Source of the DNA: Pseudobutyrivibrio sp.
GTDB taxonomy: Bacteria; Bacillota; Clostridia; Lachnospirales; Lachnospiraceae
Assembly: GCA_024693775.1 (NCBI GenBank)
Contig: JAILKL010000076.1
Location: forward strand, 20,681-84,680
Reading direction: 5' to 3'
DNA length: 64,000 nucleotides
Positions 9,580 through 19,318 of this stretch are shown one piece after another. Within the stretch, counting starts at the first letter, position 1. Each line of letters begins with the position of its first letter. Position numbers and translations under genes: made by a program. Below the pieces are notes generated by a model. It was not told the origin of the DNA. It saw only the letters and a program-made list of their open reading frames with translations, and ran no database searches.

Positions 9580-9611
9580 TAGCTCATACCTCCCCAGGTA
9601 GTAAAAACGTT

Positions 9612-10913
9612 CTAAAAATTCTCTGCCATATTTTTAGCTTCACGTAAAACTTTATCCATGTTCCAATATTCAAAATTACCAAATCGACCATTCAAATCGA
9701 TTCCTTCGGCTTTATAAAATTCTCTAATAGTAGTCATGTTTTCTTTATGGTTTAAATCATAAATTACGTATGCATATTGATGCTTTGTGATATTTATGAA
9801 TTCAGAATCACTCTTTTCCTTTGCAAATCCAATTCGTACCATTCCATCTGCAATTCTAGATTTCAGTTCTTCCTCAGATAATTGATCCGTATAGTCGTTC
9901 TTTCTATAGGTTACCTCTACCATATATGTTGCAGAATCAGATTTGTAAGCGTCACCTAGGAAATCCATCTTAGATATTCTATGGAAAATAATATCTTTTT
10001 CAGGATTCATAAATGCGAAGTTATCTCCACTCAAATCTTCCTTCGTCTTTACAAAGGCAATAATTATAGAGTTATATTTCAAATCATCTACATGACTTTG
10101 AATATCTGCCGGAACCTTATCATATGCGGCTGTCATTGCCTGAATAGGGATAGTAGAGATTAGTCTTTCAGACACAAACTCCTGGCCTTTATCAGTAACA
10201 ACCTTAAATGTTCCATCAGTCTGTTTTTTCACACTTTTCACTGCATTATTCAAGTGAATCTGACATTTACTATTTAGTTTTCTAGCAAAACCTTTTGGTA
10301 CAGCTTCAATTCCACCTTCCTTTGGAAAATGGAAATACAACTGATGCACGTAACCCTCTACAGTTTCACCAGAGGCACTTCGCATAATCTCTTCATCAGT
10401 AGGTTGAGGTATTCGCTCTACCATCTGAGTATCCATAAATGATGGATCATACTTCCAAATTTTCTCATTATATGGACGTAAATATGTATTTGTTATTCCT
10501 TCGCCGAAAGTTTTTAAAAAGAATTGCAGCATATTCTGAGGCACATATCCTCTATATGGATTTGCCTTAAACATGCTGACACAATAATCCAAATCGTCCT
10601 TAGGCAATTTAGATAAATCATTTTCAAATGGATATTGGACCCAGCGCCCCTTATAGATAATCTGATTAGAACGTTTTAAATCATTTTTGGCATCAAGAAC
10701 AGAGAGCATAAGCTCTAGCATCTCTTTGTCTTTTGAAAATAATATATGAGGTCCTATGTCATATGTATATCCGTCTTTTCTGATACTACGACAAAGTCCT
10801 GCAATATCATCATCTTTTTCAATGATATCGATGTGCTCGATATCACTTCTATCTTGCAAAAAGTATGCAAGAGATAAACCTGATAAACCCGCTCCTAAAA
10901 TTGTTAGTTTCAT
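9612..10913 (-). CDS. FAD-dependent UDP-galactopyranose-mutase-like/protoporphyrinogen-oxidase-like protein
   Basis: Flavoprotein of the amine-oxidase/UGM superfamily. MKLTILGAGLSGLSLAYFL is the FAD dinucleotide-binding motif, with an acidic residue ending the second strand (IIEKDDDIAGLC). The stretch FGEGITNTYLRPYNEKIWKY near residue 140 resembles UDP-galactopyranose mutases, yet 433 residues exceeds typical bacterial UGM and the architecture also fits protoporphyrinogen-oxidase-like proteins common in polysaccharide loci. A longer frame starts at 10943, but the ATG at 10913 has an AGGGGGG site and starts the conserved motif. It overlaps the 3' end of the upstream GT2 gene only in its leader. 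Likely role: ring contraction or oxidation of a nucleotide sugar; unproven. Confidence 0.75.
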   Translation of the reverse strand: MKLTILGAGLSGLSLAYFLQDRSDIEHIDIIEKDDDIAGLCRSIRKDGYTYDIGPHILFSKDKEMLELMLSVLDAKNDLKRSNQIIYKGRWVQYPFENDLSKLPKDDLDYCVSMFKANPYRGYVPQNMLQFFLKTFGEGITNTYLRPYNEKIWKYDPSFMDTQMVERIPQPTDEEIMRSASGETVEGYVHQLYFHFPKEGGIEAVPKGFARKLNSKCQIHLNNAVKSVKKQTDGTFKVVTDKGQEFVSERLISTIPIQAMTAAYDKVPADIQSHVDDLKYNSIIIAFVKTKEDLSGDNFAFMNPEKDIIFHRISKMDFLGDAYKSDSATYMVEVTYRKNDYTDQLSEEELKSRIADGMVRIGFAKEKSDSEFINITKHQYAYVIYDLNHKENMTTIREFYKAEGIDLNGRFGNFEYWNMDKVLREAKNMAENF

Positions 10914-10929
10914 GAATCCCCCCTGAATT

Positions 10930-12255
10930 CTAATCCCAGACAAATCTCCAGCTCTGAAATGTATATATGTTTTTATCCGTTATTTCGTTTTCTCTTAATT
11001 GCTTCCTTACTTCTTGAGTGTGACGTCTCATAGCTATGATATAAAAGGCGTCCTTATTAGTTCTCTTTGCATCTTTTAGCGATTTAATTTCAGTCCCATT
11101 AATGTTTAATCCCCACTTCGATTTATCATTATCAACAATACATGAAACAGCTAATCCATTCTCAAAAAGGATATCTCTTAGTACGTTTCCTTCCTCACCT
11201 GCTCCAAATATTACGAGCTTCTTTTTTGAACTAAGCTTTTTGCACAAGTTTTTTATGTTCGCATCATAACCATTTTGAGTTTTAACCATATAGTTTAAAT
11301 AATCATCCTTATCATTCAGAAGAAGCTTCATCTCTTTCTGATACTTCTTTTTAGGTTGAATTTCCGCTATTTGAGCATCGTTTTTTACGCGTGCTTTGAA
11401 GTCTTTATACAACCTCTCTGTTAAAGCTTCTCTATACTGTGCTGCTACTTTCTTTAGCGTCCAAGTACATGCAAAATATCTTCTCCGTAATATTCTTTCA
11501 TTAAACATTCGCTGTATATCAGGGAACTTTAATAACTGATTTTCTACAAAATCGTATTCGTCGCACATACAAAAAATCTTATTTGGATTATTAATAGATG
11601 AGTTCGGATTATCTTTTCTATATCTATAAAAAGACTGATGTGTAAACAATACTTTTTCTGCTAAAACATAACACTGTACAAAAAAACCGTTATCCTGAAA
11701 TGAAGCTCCTGGAGATTCCTGATGCTTTATATTGTTTTTTTGAAGAAAGCTTTTTTTATATATACCTGCCCAGTTAAACATAACGGCATCAAGAATATAC
11801 TTATCTTCTCTAGGATTAATTACCTTTTCATATTTCCAAGGGTACGGAATGAGATTGTGATGCACATATAATCTGTTTTCACCATTTCCTGAAAAAGATG
11901 CATAATCCCCCTTTACAATATCGCAGTCATTTGTTTTGGCTAATGCATACAGCTTTTCATACATATCTAATGTAACAAAATCATCTGTTTCGAGTATGCC
12001 AATATACTCCCCTGAAGCAGCTTCTATCGCTATATTATTTGCATATCCAGTACTTCCTTTATCATCATCTAAAATCTTAATTCTATGCTCTTTGGAAGCA
12101 TACTCTTGTAGAATTTCTCGAGTGCCATCAGTTGAAAATGCATCTACTACTATTATTTCTATGTCCGAAAGTGTTTGATTTACCACACTGTCCATACATT
12201 CTCTAATATATGGAGCTACATTAAATGATGGCATTATTATTGAAACTTTTGGCAT
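10930..12255 (-). CDS. GT2 glycosyltransferase with C-terminal Rossmann-like module
   Basis: Paralogue of the protein at 3053-4381, same length (441 versus 442) and layout. Residues 1-230 are a GT2 domain: VSIIMPSFNVAPYIRECMDS, VVDAFSTDGT and LETDDFVTL. The region PGASFQDNGFFVQCY around residue 185 matches PGAAFQDTGFWFLSF in the relative, pointing to a shared subfamily. Residues about 347-441 start LVIFGAGEEGNVL and continue CIVDNDKSKWG, the recurrent module. It lies ten bases downstream of the GT4 gene and shares its transcript. The sugar is not predictable. Two diverged copies suggest they add similar residues at different linkages. Confidence 0.85.
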   Translation of the reverse strand: MPKVSIIMPSFNVAPYIRECMDSVVNQTLSDIEIIVVDAFSTDGTREILQEYASKEHRIKILDDDKGSTGYANNIAIEAASGEYIGILETDDFVTLDMYEKLYALAKTNDCDIVKGDYASFSGNGENRLYVHHNLIPYPWKYEKVINPREDKYILDAVMFNWAGIYKKSFLQKNNIKHQESPGASFQDNGFFVQCYVLAEKVLFTHQSFYRYRKDNPNSSINNPNKIFCMCDEYDFVENQLLKFPDIQRMFNERILRRRYFACTWTLKKVAAQYREALTERLYKDFKARVKNDAQIAEIQPKKKYQKEMKLLLNDKDDYLNYMVKTQNGYDANIKNLCKKLSSKKKLVIFGAGEEGNVLRDILFENGLAVSCIVDNDKSKWGLNINGTEIKSLKDAKRTNKDAFYIIAMRRHTQEVRKQLRENEITDKNIYTFQSWRFVWD

Positions 12256-12264
12256 TTTATTCCC

Positions 12265-13590
12265 TCATTGTATTTCTCTTAAAATATTGAGAACGTTTTT
12301 TTCGAAAACATTCATCCCAAAATATGTTCTATAAATACTATTTGATTTATACCCTATTTGGGCAGCTTCTTCTTTATTATTAATACACCATCTTATTTTT
12401 TCTGTTAATGCATCTACGTTTTCGGACTGAAAAACTAGCGCTGTGTCTCCATCTGTAATATAGTCAACAATACCAGCTTCAGAAGATATGATTGCTGGAA
12501 CATTATGGCTCATAGCTTCTACTACTACCATTGACAATGATTCCATTCTTGAAGCACATATCAAAACATCTGCTGTAGCTAATAATTTATCCACTTCAGC
12601 ACTACTTATTTCACCCAGCAACGTCACACATGGTATTTTTTCTAAATCTTTTTTTATTTGTGTGAAATTGTTCTCTTTTCTTCCCGCAAAAATGAATTCA
12701 CATTTTCGCTTCTCCTCTTCGTATAATTTATTAATCGCATCAACTATCAAATCATGACCTTTTAATGTGCATACTTCTCCAATCATAACAAATCTATACT
12801 TACTATTAACGGTTTCTCTTTGATAGCATAAGTCAGGAATTCCAACTGGTAATAATTTAGGATTTATATTTGGTAATCTCTTTACAAATGCCCTTTTTGC
12901 TGTATTACTAACACAAAATATAAATAGATTTCTTGTATCTATCTTCTTTAGATCCCGATCTAATACGTACCTATATCCTTCTTCACATTCATGTATCCAC
13001 CACATTACAGGTATTTCAATGTCACGATTCATTAATAAATGATATGGAACAGCTGTATTTACTATTATTAAATCAAAATCTTGTGTCCATTTTAAATCTT
13101 TTAATGATTTTATCGATAACTCAGAATCTATTATAATTGATATTCTATTTTCCCAAATCAACTCCCTAAGTAGTCCATCTCCATTCGACGCAACGGTCAC
13201 CTTATATCCATTCTTATTTAGTATTTCTATCATTCTTTCTAAAGCAATTTGCGCTCCGCTAAGTTTAAACTCATCAGATATAACAAGAACTCTTTTTTTT
13301 ACATTATTAGTTCTAGTTAATTGCGATACTTCGTAATGATATAGAATATCGTTTGCATCCACTCCTAGAGATAAGAGTTGACTTGTTATCTCATTAAATA
13401 ATCTTGTAAGTATCAGAATTTTGTCGTATTTTTTTCTTATAGCCATTTCTACCGAAAGGACGGTAAATCCATCGACAATTGATCCCTGTTTTGCTATATC
13501 GTTATCGGCTATGGCTACAATATCATCATCTGAAATATATGATTTATATCTTTTATAATATTCCCCTACACCAATTATTATTATTTTCAT
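12265..13590 (-). CDS. GT4 glycosyltransferase with N-terminal Rossmann-like module
   Basis: Here the recurrent module is at the N terminus: MKIIIIGVGEYYKRYKSYI, then VAIADNDIAKQG, spanning residues 1-100. A GT-B glycosyltransferase follows: RVLVISDEFKLSGAQIALERM opens the acceptor lobe near residue 110, FVMIGEVCTLKGHDLIVDAI marks the donor lobe near residue 265, and ASRMESLSMVVVEAMSHNVP near 345 is the characteristic GT4 donor-binding helix. The gene starts about three bases after the methyltransferase gene ends, with only a weak ribosome binding site, so coupling is likely. Donor unknown. Confidence 0.83.
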   Translation of the reverse strand: MKIIIIGVGEYYKRYKSYISDDDIVAIADNDIAKQGSIVDGFTVLSVEMAIRKKYDKILILTRLFNEITSQLLSLGVDANDILYHYEVSQLTRTNNVKKRVLVISDEFKLSGAQIALERMIEILNKNGYKVTVASNGDGLLRELIWENRISIIIDSELSIKSLKDLKWTQDFDLIIVNTAVPYHLLMNRDIEIPVMWWIHECEEGYRYVLDRDLKKIDTRNLFIFCVSNTAKRAFVKRLPNINPKLLPVGIPDLCYQRETVNSKYRFVMIGEVCTLKGHDLIVDAINKLYEEEKRKCEFIFAGRKENNFTQIKKDLEKIPCVTLLGEISSAEVDKLLATADVLICASRMESLSMVVVEAMSHNVPAIISSEAGIVDYITDGDTALVFQSENVDALTEKIRWCINNKEEAAQIGYKSNSIYRTYFGMNVFEKNVLNILREIQ

Positions 13591-13593
13591 AGT

Positions 13594-14526
13594 TTACTTT
13601 GTAAGCACCCCTGAGCCATATACATCTGAGCATATGACATAGCTTATTCCTTCTTCTTTGCAGAAATCATCCAATGCTTTTCGAGCACCCTTATAAAAAT
13701 CATTACAACAATCATGAACCATAATATATCCTCCATGATTTAGTCTAGGATAAAAATATCTTAACCCCTCTAAAATTGGCTGATACAAATCCATATCTAA
13801 ACTCACAAATGCATATGTACACTCTAAATCCCTTACGCTATCCGGAAACCATCCTTTTATCAGTTTACACATTTGTTTATTTGGCATTTTACCTAGAACT
13901 ATCAATTCTGATGTATCCTCCCAAGCAGTCTCCGGTGATTTTGATAATGTATTGCTCTCATCATATTCAACATCTCTATCATCAAAGCCTTCAAATGTAT
14001 CAATCAAATATAATTCTCTGTCGGGGAACCAATAGTTAATATGTTTTGCAAAATCACCTCTAAACACTCCAGCTTCTGCACATTGTCCTGGAACATTACG
14101 ATAGTATATTTCCCTTGCACATCGTTCCAACATACCTCTTCTAGGGTCAATTCTTCCCCAAAAATCCACATCTTCATATATAGTCTTTTCTTTATCATCT
14201 TGACAGATACAAAAATCCACTATCCTATTTTTATCTATTTTTTCATTATTCAATTGTATAAGAAGTTCTTTATGTGTTTCCTCCCCAAAAATTGCTAACA
14301 AAATCTTATATGCTTGATACTTACTTGATAGCATTTCATCAAAACTAATTACTGTAGAATCCGTTTTATTATTATCTGCACGTAGTATATGGCATTGTTT
14401 TCCTGTTTGAAGAATAATACCTTCTATCATCTTTCCTACTTCACCAAATGGAAAAATAATAAAATTATTTTCACCTTTTTTTAATTCATACATTACTTTC
14501 TTACGTACTGTATTATAAAATTCCAT
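13594..14526 (-). CDS. TylF/macrocin-type O-methyltransferase with N-terminal alpha/beta segment
   Basis: Residues about 125-310 match the TylF/MycF family of sugar O-methyltransferases: CAEAGVFRGDFAKHINYWF is the SAM loop, LIDTFEGFDDRD follows, and SLDMDLYQPILEGLRYFYPR with MVHDC supplies the metal-binding acidic residues. It probably methylates a hydroxyl on a sugar of the glycan or its precursor. Residues about 16-105 are an extra segment starting FIIFPFGEVGKMIEGI, a weaker version of the local Rossmann-like module. It is 17 bases downstream of a GT2 gene. Family assignment strong, target unknown. Confidence 0.83.
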   Translation of the reverse strand: MEFYNTVRKKVMYELKKGENNFIIFPFGEVGKMIEGIILQTGKQCHILRADNNKTDSTVISFDEMLSSKYQAYKILLAIFGEETHKELLIQLNNEKIDKNRIVDFCICQDDKEKTIYEDVDFWGRIDPRRGMLERCAREIYYRNVPGQCAEAGVFRGDFAKHINYWFPDRELYLIDTFEGFDDRDVEYDESNTLSKSPETAWEDTSELIVLGKMPNKQMCKLIKGWFPDSVRDLECTYAFVSLDMDLYQPILEGLRYFYPRLNHGGYIMVHDCCNDFYKGARKALDDFCKEEGISYVICSDVYGSGVLTK

Positions 14527-14542
14527 ATCTCATCCCCTACTT

Positions 14543-15817
14543 TTATTTCCTGTATTTTAAAATATCAATACCCTCTATTACCTCTTCACTTACATTATAT
14601 AGTTCAACTAAAGACTTTTTTATTTCATCAAAATACAAAATTGGTCCAATTAAAATCAAATCATATTTTTTTTGCAGAGCTTCTTTGGGCGATTCTATTT
14701 TTGTAGAAAAAATAGTCGTCGATTGTTTTTGGGGATTACTATCACAAAAATATATGTTTAAATCTTTGTAATTCGTATTTTCGAAAAACCTATTAATATT
14801 ATTTCCAACACCGTAAACTATAATATTTTTACAAGCATCAATTTTCTTCTTTTTTTCATCAATTATTACTTTTAAATCTTCAATATTTGTGTTTTTCCAT
14901 TTTCGGAGATTATCAATTGATGAGTGATTATCATAAAAATACATCCATATTGCTGCTTCCCATAATAAATCCAAAGCTTGGGTTAACGCCTCGTCTGTGC
15001 AATAACCCCTTTTTTTATTTTGTGCATATACTTTTTTATATAAATCAAGAGTTTCGATTATTGTATACGGATTATTACGTGTCTCATTAATTCCAAATTC
15101 ATTCATAATGCAAAAATCTGAGTAGTTACTTGTTTCAACCTCAAAATACTTTTTTATGTATTTACGTCGTAAAGTAATTGCATAAAACTTGGCTTTCTTC
15201 TCGGATGATGAATTGTTATTGCTAATATAATAATCTAGTAAAACTTCATCCAAATTTGCATACTTTGCCTTCAAACAGTTTCTAAGCCATAATTCATAAT
15301 CTTCGGTAACTGCAGACTCATCATACATATTATCTTGAAAAAAACTTCTTTTAGCCATAATAGTCGGATGCGCTAGTGGATCCATAAAAGGCATCAGCGC
15401 TTTTATTGTCTCTGAATCTCCTGGAAATGATGAACACCATTCTTCAGTATCCCTAATATATCTAATATTGGTTCCACATAAGGCAATTTCTGAATTCTCT
15501 TCAAGAAACTCTATTTGTTTTTCAAAGCGTTCAGGATATGAATAATCATCTGCATCCATACGCGCGATATAATTGCCTGATGCTTTTTTTAGTCCTACAT
15601 TCAGTCCATTCGCTATTCCAAGAGGTTCCCCTTGTTCTACTAGGATTATTCCTTGTCTTTCTCTTTTGTAACTATTTAAAATATCTAAAGTATTGTCAGT
15701 GCTTCCCCCGTCAACAATTATGATTTCAAATTTTCTATATGTTTGGTTTATAATGCTATCTAAAGCTCTTTTTATTGTTTTTCCGGAATTGTAAGTTGGA
15801 AGAATTACCGAAATCAT
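14543..15817 (-). CDS. GT2 glycosyltransferase with C-terminal Rossmann-like module
   Basis: Residues 1-220 form a GT2 domain: MISVILPTYNSGKTIKRALD, VDGGSTDNT, and RMDADDYSYPERF as the DxD-type metal site. The pattern HPTIMAKRSFF and AVTEDYELWLRN is common to GT2 enzymes of the SpsA-like group. Residues about 330-424 are the recurrent module, beginning NIIVYGVGNNINRFF with FCDSNPQKQ. The GT half is most like that of the gene at 17288-19318. It ends 17 bases before the methyltransferase gene. Sugar specificity unknown. Confidence 0.83.
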   Translation of the reverse strand: MISVILPTYNSGKTIKRALDSIINQTYRKFEIIIVDGGSTDNTLDILNSYKRERQGIILVEQGEPLGIANGLNVGLKKASGNYIARMDADDYSYPERFEKQIEFLEENSEIALCGTNIRYIRDTEEWCSSFPGDSETIKALMPFMDPLAHPTIMAKRSFFQDNMYDESAVTEDYELWLRNCLKAKYANLDEVLLDYYISNNNSSSEKKAKFYAITLRRKYIKKYFEVETSNYSDFCIMNEFGINETRNNPYTIIETLDLYKKVYAQNKKRGYCTDEALTQALDLLWEAAIWMYFYDNHSSIDNLRKWKNTNIEDLKVIIDEKKKKIDACKNIIVYGVGNNINRFFENTNYKDLNIYFCDSNPQKQSTTIFSTKIESPKEALQKKYDLILIGPILYFDEIKKSLVELYNVSEEVIEGIDILKYRK

Positions 15818-15848
15818 CTTTTACCTCTACTTATTAATCAAAGTATTA

Positions 15849-17270
15849 TCAAATAATATCAATTACAGACAATATTTTCTTTTCAGTAATATTTCTTAAT
15901 TTGGGAGCTATTTCAGTATAATCATAAAAAATTGAAACAATAATTGCGTCCCCTTCTTTAGGAGCATCCTCTGGAGAATAAACTGGTATTTTTGCTTCTA
16001 TTTCTTTATAGCGTTTATCCATCAACGCAACGACTTCAATTCCAGCATCATTCAAAATGTCATATATTAATTGTCCAATTCCTCCGTAACCATAAATAAC
16101 AACTTTATCAATTTTTAGGCTTTTCAATTTGTATTTAATTTCTTTAGTTACTTCATTATATTCATCTATATTAATCTCATTCTCCATTCCGTATCTTTTT
16201 TTCATAAGCGCATTTAAGTATGTTTTTTTTGCACTTGTTAATGGATTGTGAAATTCAGAACATTTATGAGAAAACACTTCTTTTATAGATGGGGTCAACC
16301 AGTGACTTCCATCTGTGCATTTTCTATCTCGAAACTCCCCAAAAACAACATTTGGATTATAACTTTCATTGCAGGCTCCAGCTAAAACCTGTAAGAAAAA
16401 TCCACAAAAACAATAAGGAAACGGGCAAGCCTTTGCCATTGGTGCAAATCTAATAGGTTCTTCAGTATTTTCAAACATGTTAGTTATTTTTTTATTTCCC
16501 GGGCAAGCAAAAAATACCCCCGTAGCCATTTCTAAGCTACCTGTATATACTCCAGCATGACAAAATTCATCGTTATGTGGTAATACATAATCTGTATATT
16601 GATAATCAAATAGTGGGGATTTAAACTCATCCCATGTTTCAAAAAACTCCTCTTCAGATAAACATGTTTCAAATTTCGGAAATTCTCCCAGTTTTGTTTC
16701 AGACCTTCCAGCTAATACATGCGGAAGTGCACCAAATTCTTTCTCTGTCCATGCCTTTAATTCTTCTAATTCAGATAGCACCCCATCGTTTGATACTATT
16801 TCGATTGAAAAGGCAATACCATTCTTTTTTAATGCATTAATATTACTAGCATAGGTATTTAATAGATTCCTCCTTTTTAATTCCTGATAATGAAAAGAAG
16901 CCTTAAAAAAAAGGCGATCTCTGTATTCTTGTTTTAATCTAATAAATTTTTCAATCTCCTTAGTAACCGTACAATTGCTAATAATCGCAATATAATGCCC
17001 ATTTCTCAATAAGCCTTCACAAATTTCAAATATATCTGGACATAATAATGTTTCGCCACTTCCAGAGATATTAAACATACAAACACCACCCAATCGTTCA
17101 ACTGTAAGAGCTGATATCATATGTTCTACAGAATATTTAAATAAACTATCCCGCTTCTTTATATCTAGAATATCTTCATCACCGTGTTGCCTTATATAAC
17201 AATAATCACATCTTAAATTGCATCCTAGTGTTGGTACATTTGTATTAATGAATCTATATATGCCATTCAT
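15849..17270 (-). CDS. radical SAM protein with C-terminal Rossmann-like module
   Basis: Radical SAM enzyme with a canonical C-x(3)-C-x(2)-C cluster motif (CNLRCDYC) close to the N terminus and GSGETLL as the SAM-binding glycine motif. Further cysteines near residues 270-320 (CPFPYCFCGF) could hold an auxiliary cluster, as in SPASM-like proteins. The last 88 residues are the recurrent module: VVIYGYGGIGQLIYDIL then ALMDKRYKE. A longer frame begins at 17306 within the upstream gene; the ATG at 17270 has AGGGGG eight bases upstream and is preferred. Radical SAM enzymes in glycan loci are rare and the reaction is unknown; sugar-ring or peptide modification are both possible. Confidence 0.8.
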   Translation of the reverse strand: MNGIYRFINTNVPTLGCNLRCDYCYIRQHGDEDILDIKKRDSLFKYSVEHMISALTVERLGGVCMFNISGSGETLLCPDIFEICEGLLRNGHYIAIISNCTVTKEIEKFIRLKQEYRDRLFFKASFHYQELKRRNLLNTYASNINALKKNGIAFSIEIVSNDGVLSELEELKAWTEKEFGALPHVLAGRSETKLGEFPKFETCLSEEEFFETWDEFKSPLFDYQYTDYVLPHNDEFCHAGVYTGSLEMATGVFFACPGNKKITNMFENTEEPIRFAPMAKACPFPYCFCGFFLQVLAGACNESYNPNVVFGEFRDRKCTDGSHWLTPSIKEVFSHKCSEFHNPLTSAKKTYLNALMKKRYGMENEINIDEYNEVTKEIKYKLKSLKIDKVVIYGYGGIGQLIYDILNDAGIEVVALMDKRYKEIEAKIPVYSPEDAPKEGDAIIVSIFYDYTEIAPKLRNITEKKILSVIDII

Positions 17271-17287
17271 ATAATACCCCCTAATAA

Positions 17288-19318
17288 TTAACCACTTATC
17301 AACCAATTAATTCCTTGGATTAAACTGTCAAATTTATCTTTATATTGTAAATAAGAATAGTCCGGTTGTTTTAATTCTATAACTTCATTTATTGCCTTAT
17401 CTATATCTTTCAATCCACTAACATATTTAACATTTTTCACATCTCTAACCCACTCATAAGTTGCTTTAATTTTATGATTGCAATTATCTAAAGCAATACA
17501 AGGAGTATTTGTTATTACTGAAAAAAGCATCCCATGTAATCTATCTGTAATAACAATTTTAGCTTCAGAAAAATCATTTAATATATTACTAATTAGATCC
17601 GCTCTATCATCAGGATTATAATATCCTATGATGCTTGTAGATACTTGTTTGATGTTATTAGAATATTTATATGCGATTCCTTCTATATATTTCTTGTCCT
17701 CTAATGAAAGCACTGATTCCTTGTCATCTTTCAAGCATATCAAAGCATTTGTCCGATTTTTCCCAGCAAAACTATCATACCAATTACAACTTAGAACCAT
17801 ATCTGGAACAAGTATTATTTTGTCCACGTTGTAATTTGATTCCATAATTTTTTTTGTAATAACATCTCTTGCACATAAAATCATTTTCCCTTTATGAGCC
17901 TCATAAACTTTTTTTGTAATTTCTTTTTCTATATTCCATTGTTCTTCGTTTTCCCAAAATACTGTTTGTGGAAGTATACATATTGGATTATTAGGGAAAA
18001 ATTCAACCACCTCTCTGGCCTGCTTTTCAGCATCAAACCATAAAGAACCCAAAAATCCTCCACCAGTTATTAATATTAAATCCTCTGGTTTTACACATTT
18101 TTTCACAGTTTTAATAACTGATCTATAGCAATTACAAGGAACCTCTACTATTTTTTTATTAAAATAGCTTTCAAAAAATCTTCGTTCGGCTTCTGCAATT
18201 GCATGATCCCCAATATTCCCATAATCTGCAGCGCAAAATAACCAAATTGTGTTGTTAGTTGTTTCTTTATAAGTACGTATATAGCTATTTCTTCTATTAT
18301 CATAATTTATGATGCTATCAGGTAAATCGATAGATTCTTTGAGTCTTTTCCTTAAATCCTGAATTTCTTCTATATTAATATCTTTCCAATCTCTATATAA
18401 CGTTTCTACATTCTGGTATGGTCTTATTATCCATTTTGATAACTCCCATTGTTTATTTAGCACCTTTTCTAACGTTTTATTCTCAAACAATTTCTTTTCT
18501 TCATTTATTTCCCAAATAGTTTCAAATAGCTCCTTGCTTTCAATTAGAAAACCATAAGGATCATCTGGCAACTCATCATAATAACGCCAACCAAAGTGTG
18601 AGTTTGACCAATTTGATGTATCTATACCTAATTCTTTAAGTATTGCGCGTCTAGATATATCCTCACTACTTTTTCTAGTTATTTCAAAATTAGTGTAACT
18701 TGCTGTCAACCCATTTTCATAATAATCCACTAAAACTTCTGGAATTATTGCCATTTTTACTTTTGAAATCAATTCTGAAAATAAAGCATAATCTTCTGCC
18801 TTTTCTATTGGATATTTCCAATTGTAGGCATCAGATCTAAGCATTACAGTTGGATGTCCCAAACATGTTTCAAATAACATGTTTGCACGTATTTCCTCTG
18901 AGTCTGGTATACTATTTACATACTTAATCTCAGGCTTTTTCCCCTCCTTATAAATATTCATATTAGAAGCCACTAGACCAACATCTGCGTGATTTTCTAG
19001 ATAAACAACTTGTTTTTCTAATCTATCAAAATGGCTAAAATCATCAGCATCCATTCTAGCAATATATTTTGAATGGCATCTTTCCAATCCAGCATTCAAA
19101 GCCCCTGCTATATTTCTTTCGTTTTTGTTAATAACAATCTTTATTCGTTTATCATTTTTTAAATACGCATTACAGACTTCATAAGTTGTTATATCCCCCT
19201 CTTCAAGAATAATAATAATATCAAAATCTTGAAACGATTGGTTTAACATTGATTCAATCGCTCTTTTAATAGTTTTTTCAGCATGAAAAGCAGGCATTAA
19301 CCATGATACTGTAGGCAT
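17288..19318 (-). CDS. GT2 glycosyltransferase-polysaccharide pyruvyltransferase fusion
   Basis: A 676-residue bifunctional protein. Residues 1-215 are a GT2 domain: VSWLMPAFHAEKTIKRAIES, a variant EEGDITTYEV region and RMDADDFSHFDRL. After a helical linker, residues about 355-676 match the polysaccharide pyruvyl transferase family (PF04230): LFCAADYGNIGDHAIAEAE, ITGGGFLGSLW, ILPQTVFW and the diagnostic ITDRLHGMLFSV. It probably adds a sugar and then a pyruvate ketal from phosphoenolpyruvate, giving the polymer a negative charge. It overlaps the gene before it by one base (TAATG). Both domains are clear; that they act on the same residue is inference. Confidence 0.88.
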   Translation of the reverse strand: MPTVSWLMPAFHAEKTIKRAIESMLNQSFQDFDIIIILEEGDITTYEVCNAYLKNDKRIKIVINKNERNIAGALNAGLERCHSKYIARMDADDFSHFDRLEKQVVYLENHADVGLVASNMNIYKEGKKPEIKYVNSIPDSEEIRANMLFETCLGHPTVMLRSDAYNWKYPIEKAEDYALFSELISKVKMAIIPEVLVDYYENGLTASYTNFEITRKSSEDISRRAILKELGIDTSNWSNSHFGWRYYDELPDDPYGFLIESKELFETIWEINEEKKLFENKTLEKVLNKQWELSKWIIRPYQNVETLYRDWKDINIEEIQDLRKRLKESIDLPDSIINYDNRRNSYIRTYKETTNNTIWLFCAADYGNIGDHAIAEAERRFFESYFNKKIVEVPCNCYRSVIKTVKKCVKPEDLILITGGGFLGSLWFDAEKQAREVVEFFPNNPICILPQTVFWENEEQWNIEKEITKKVYEAHKGKMILCARDVITKKIMESNYNVDKIILVPDMVLSCNWYDSFAGKNRTNALICLKDDKESVLSLEDKKYIEGIAYKYSNNIKQVSTSIIGYYNPDDRADLISNILNDFSEAKIVITDRLHGMLFSVITNTPCIALDNCNHKIKATYEWVRDVKNVKYVSGLKDIDKAINEVIELKQPDYSYLQYKDKFDSLIQGINWLISG

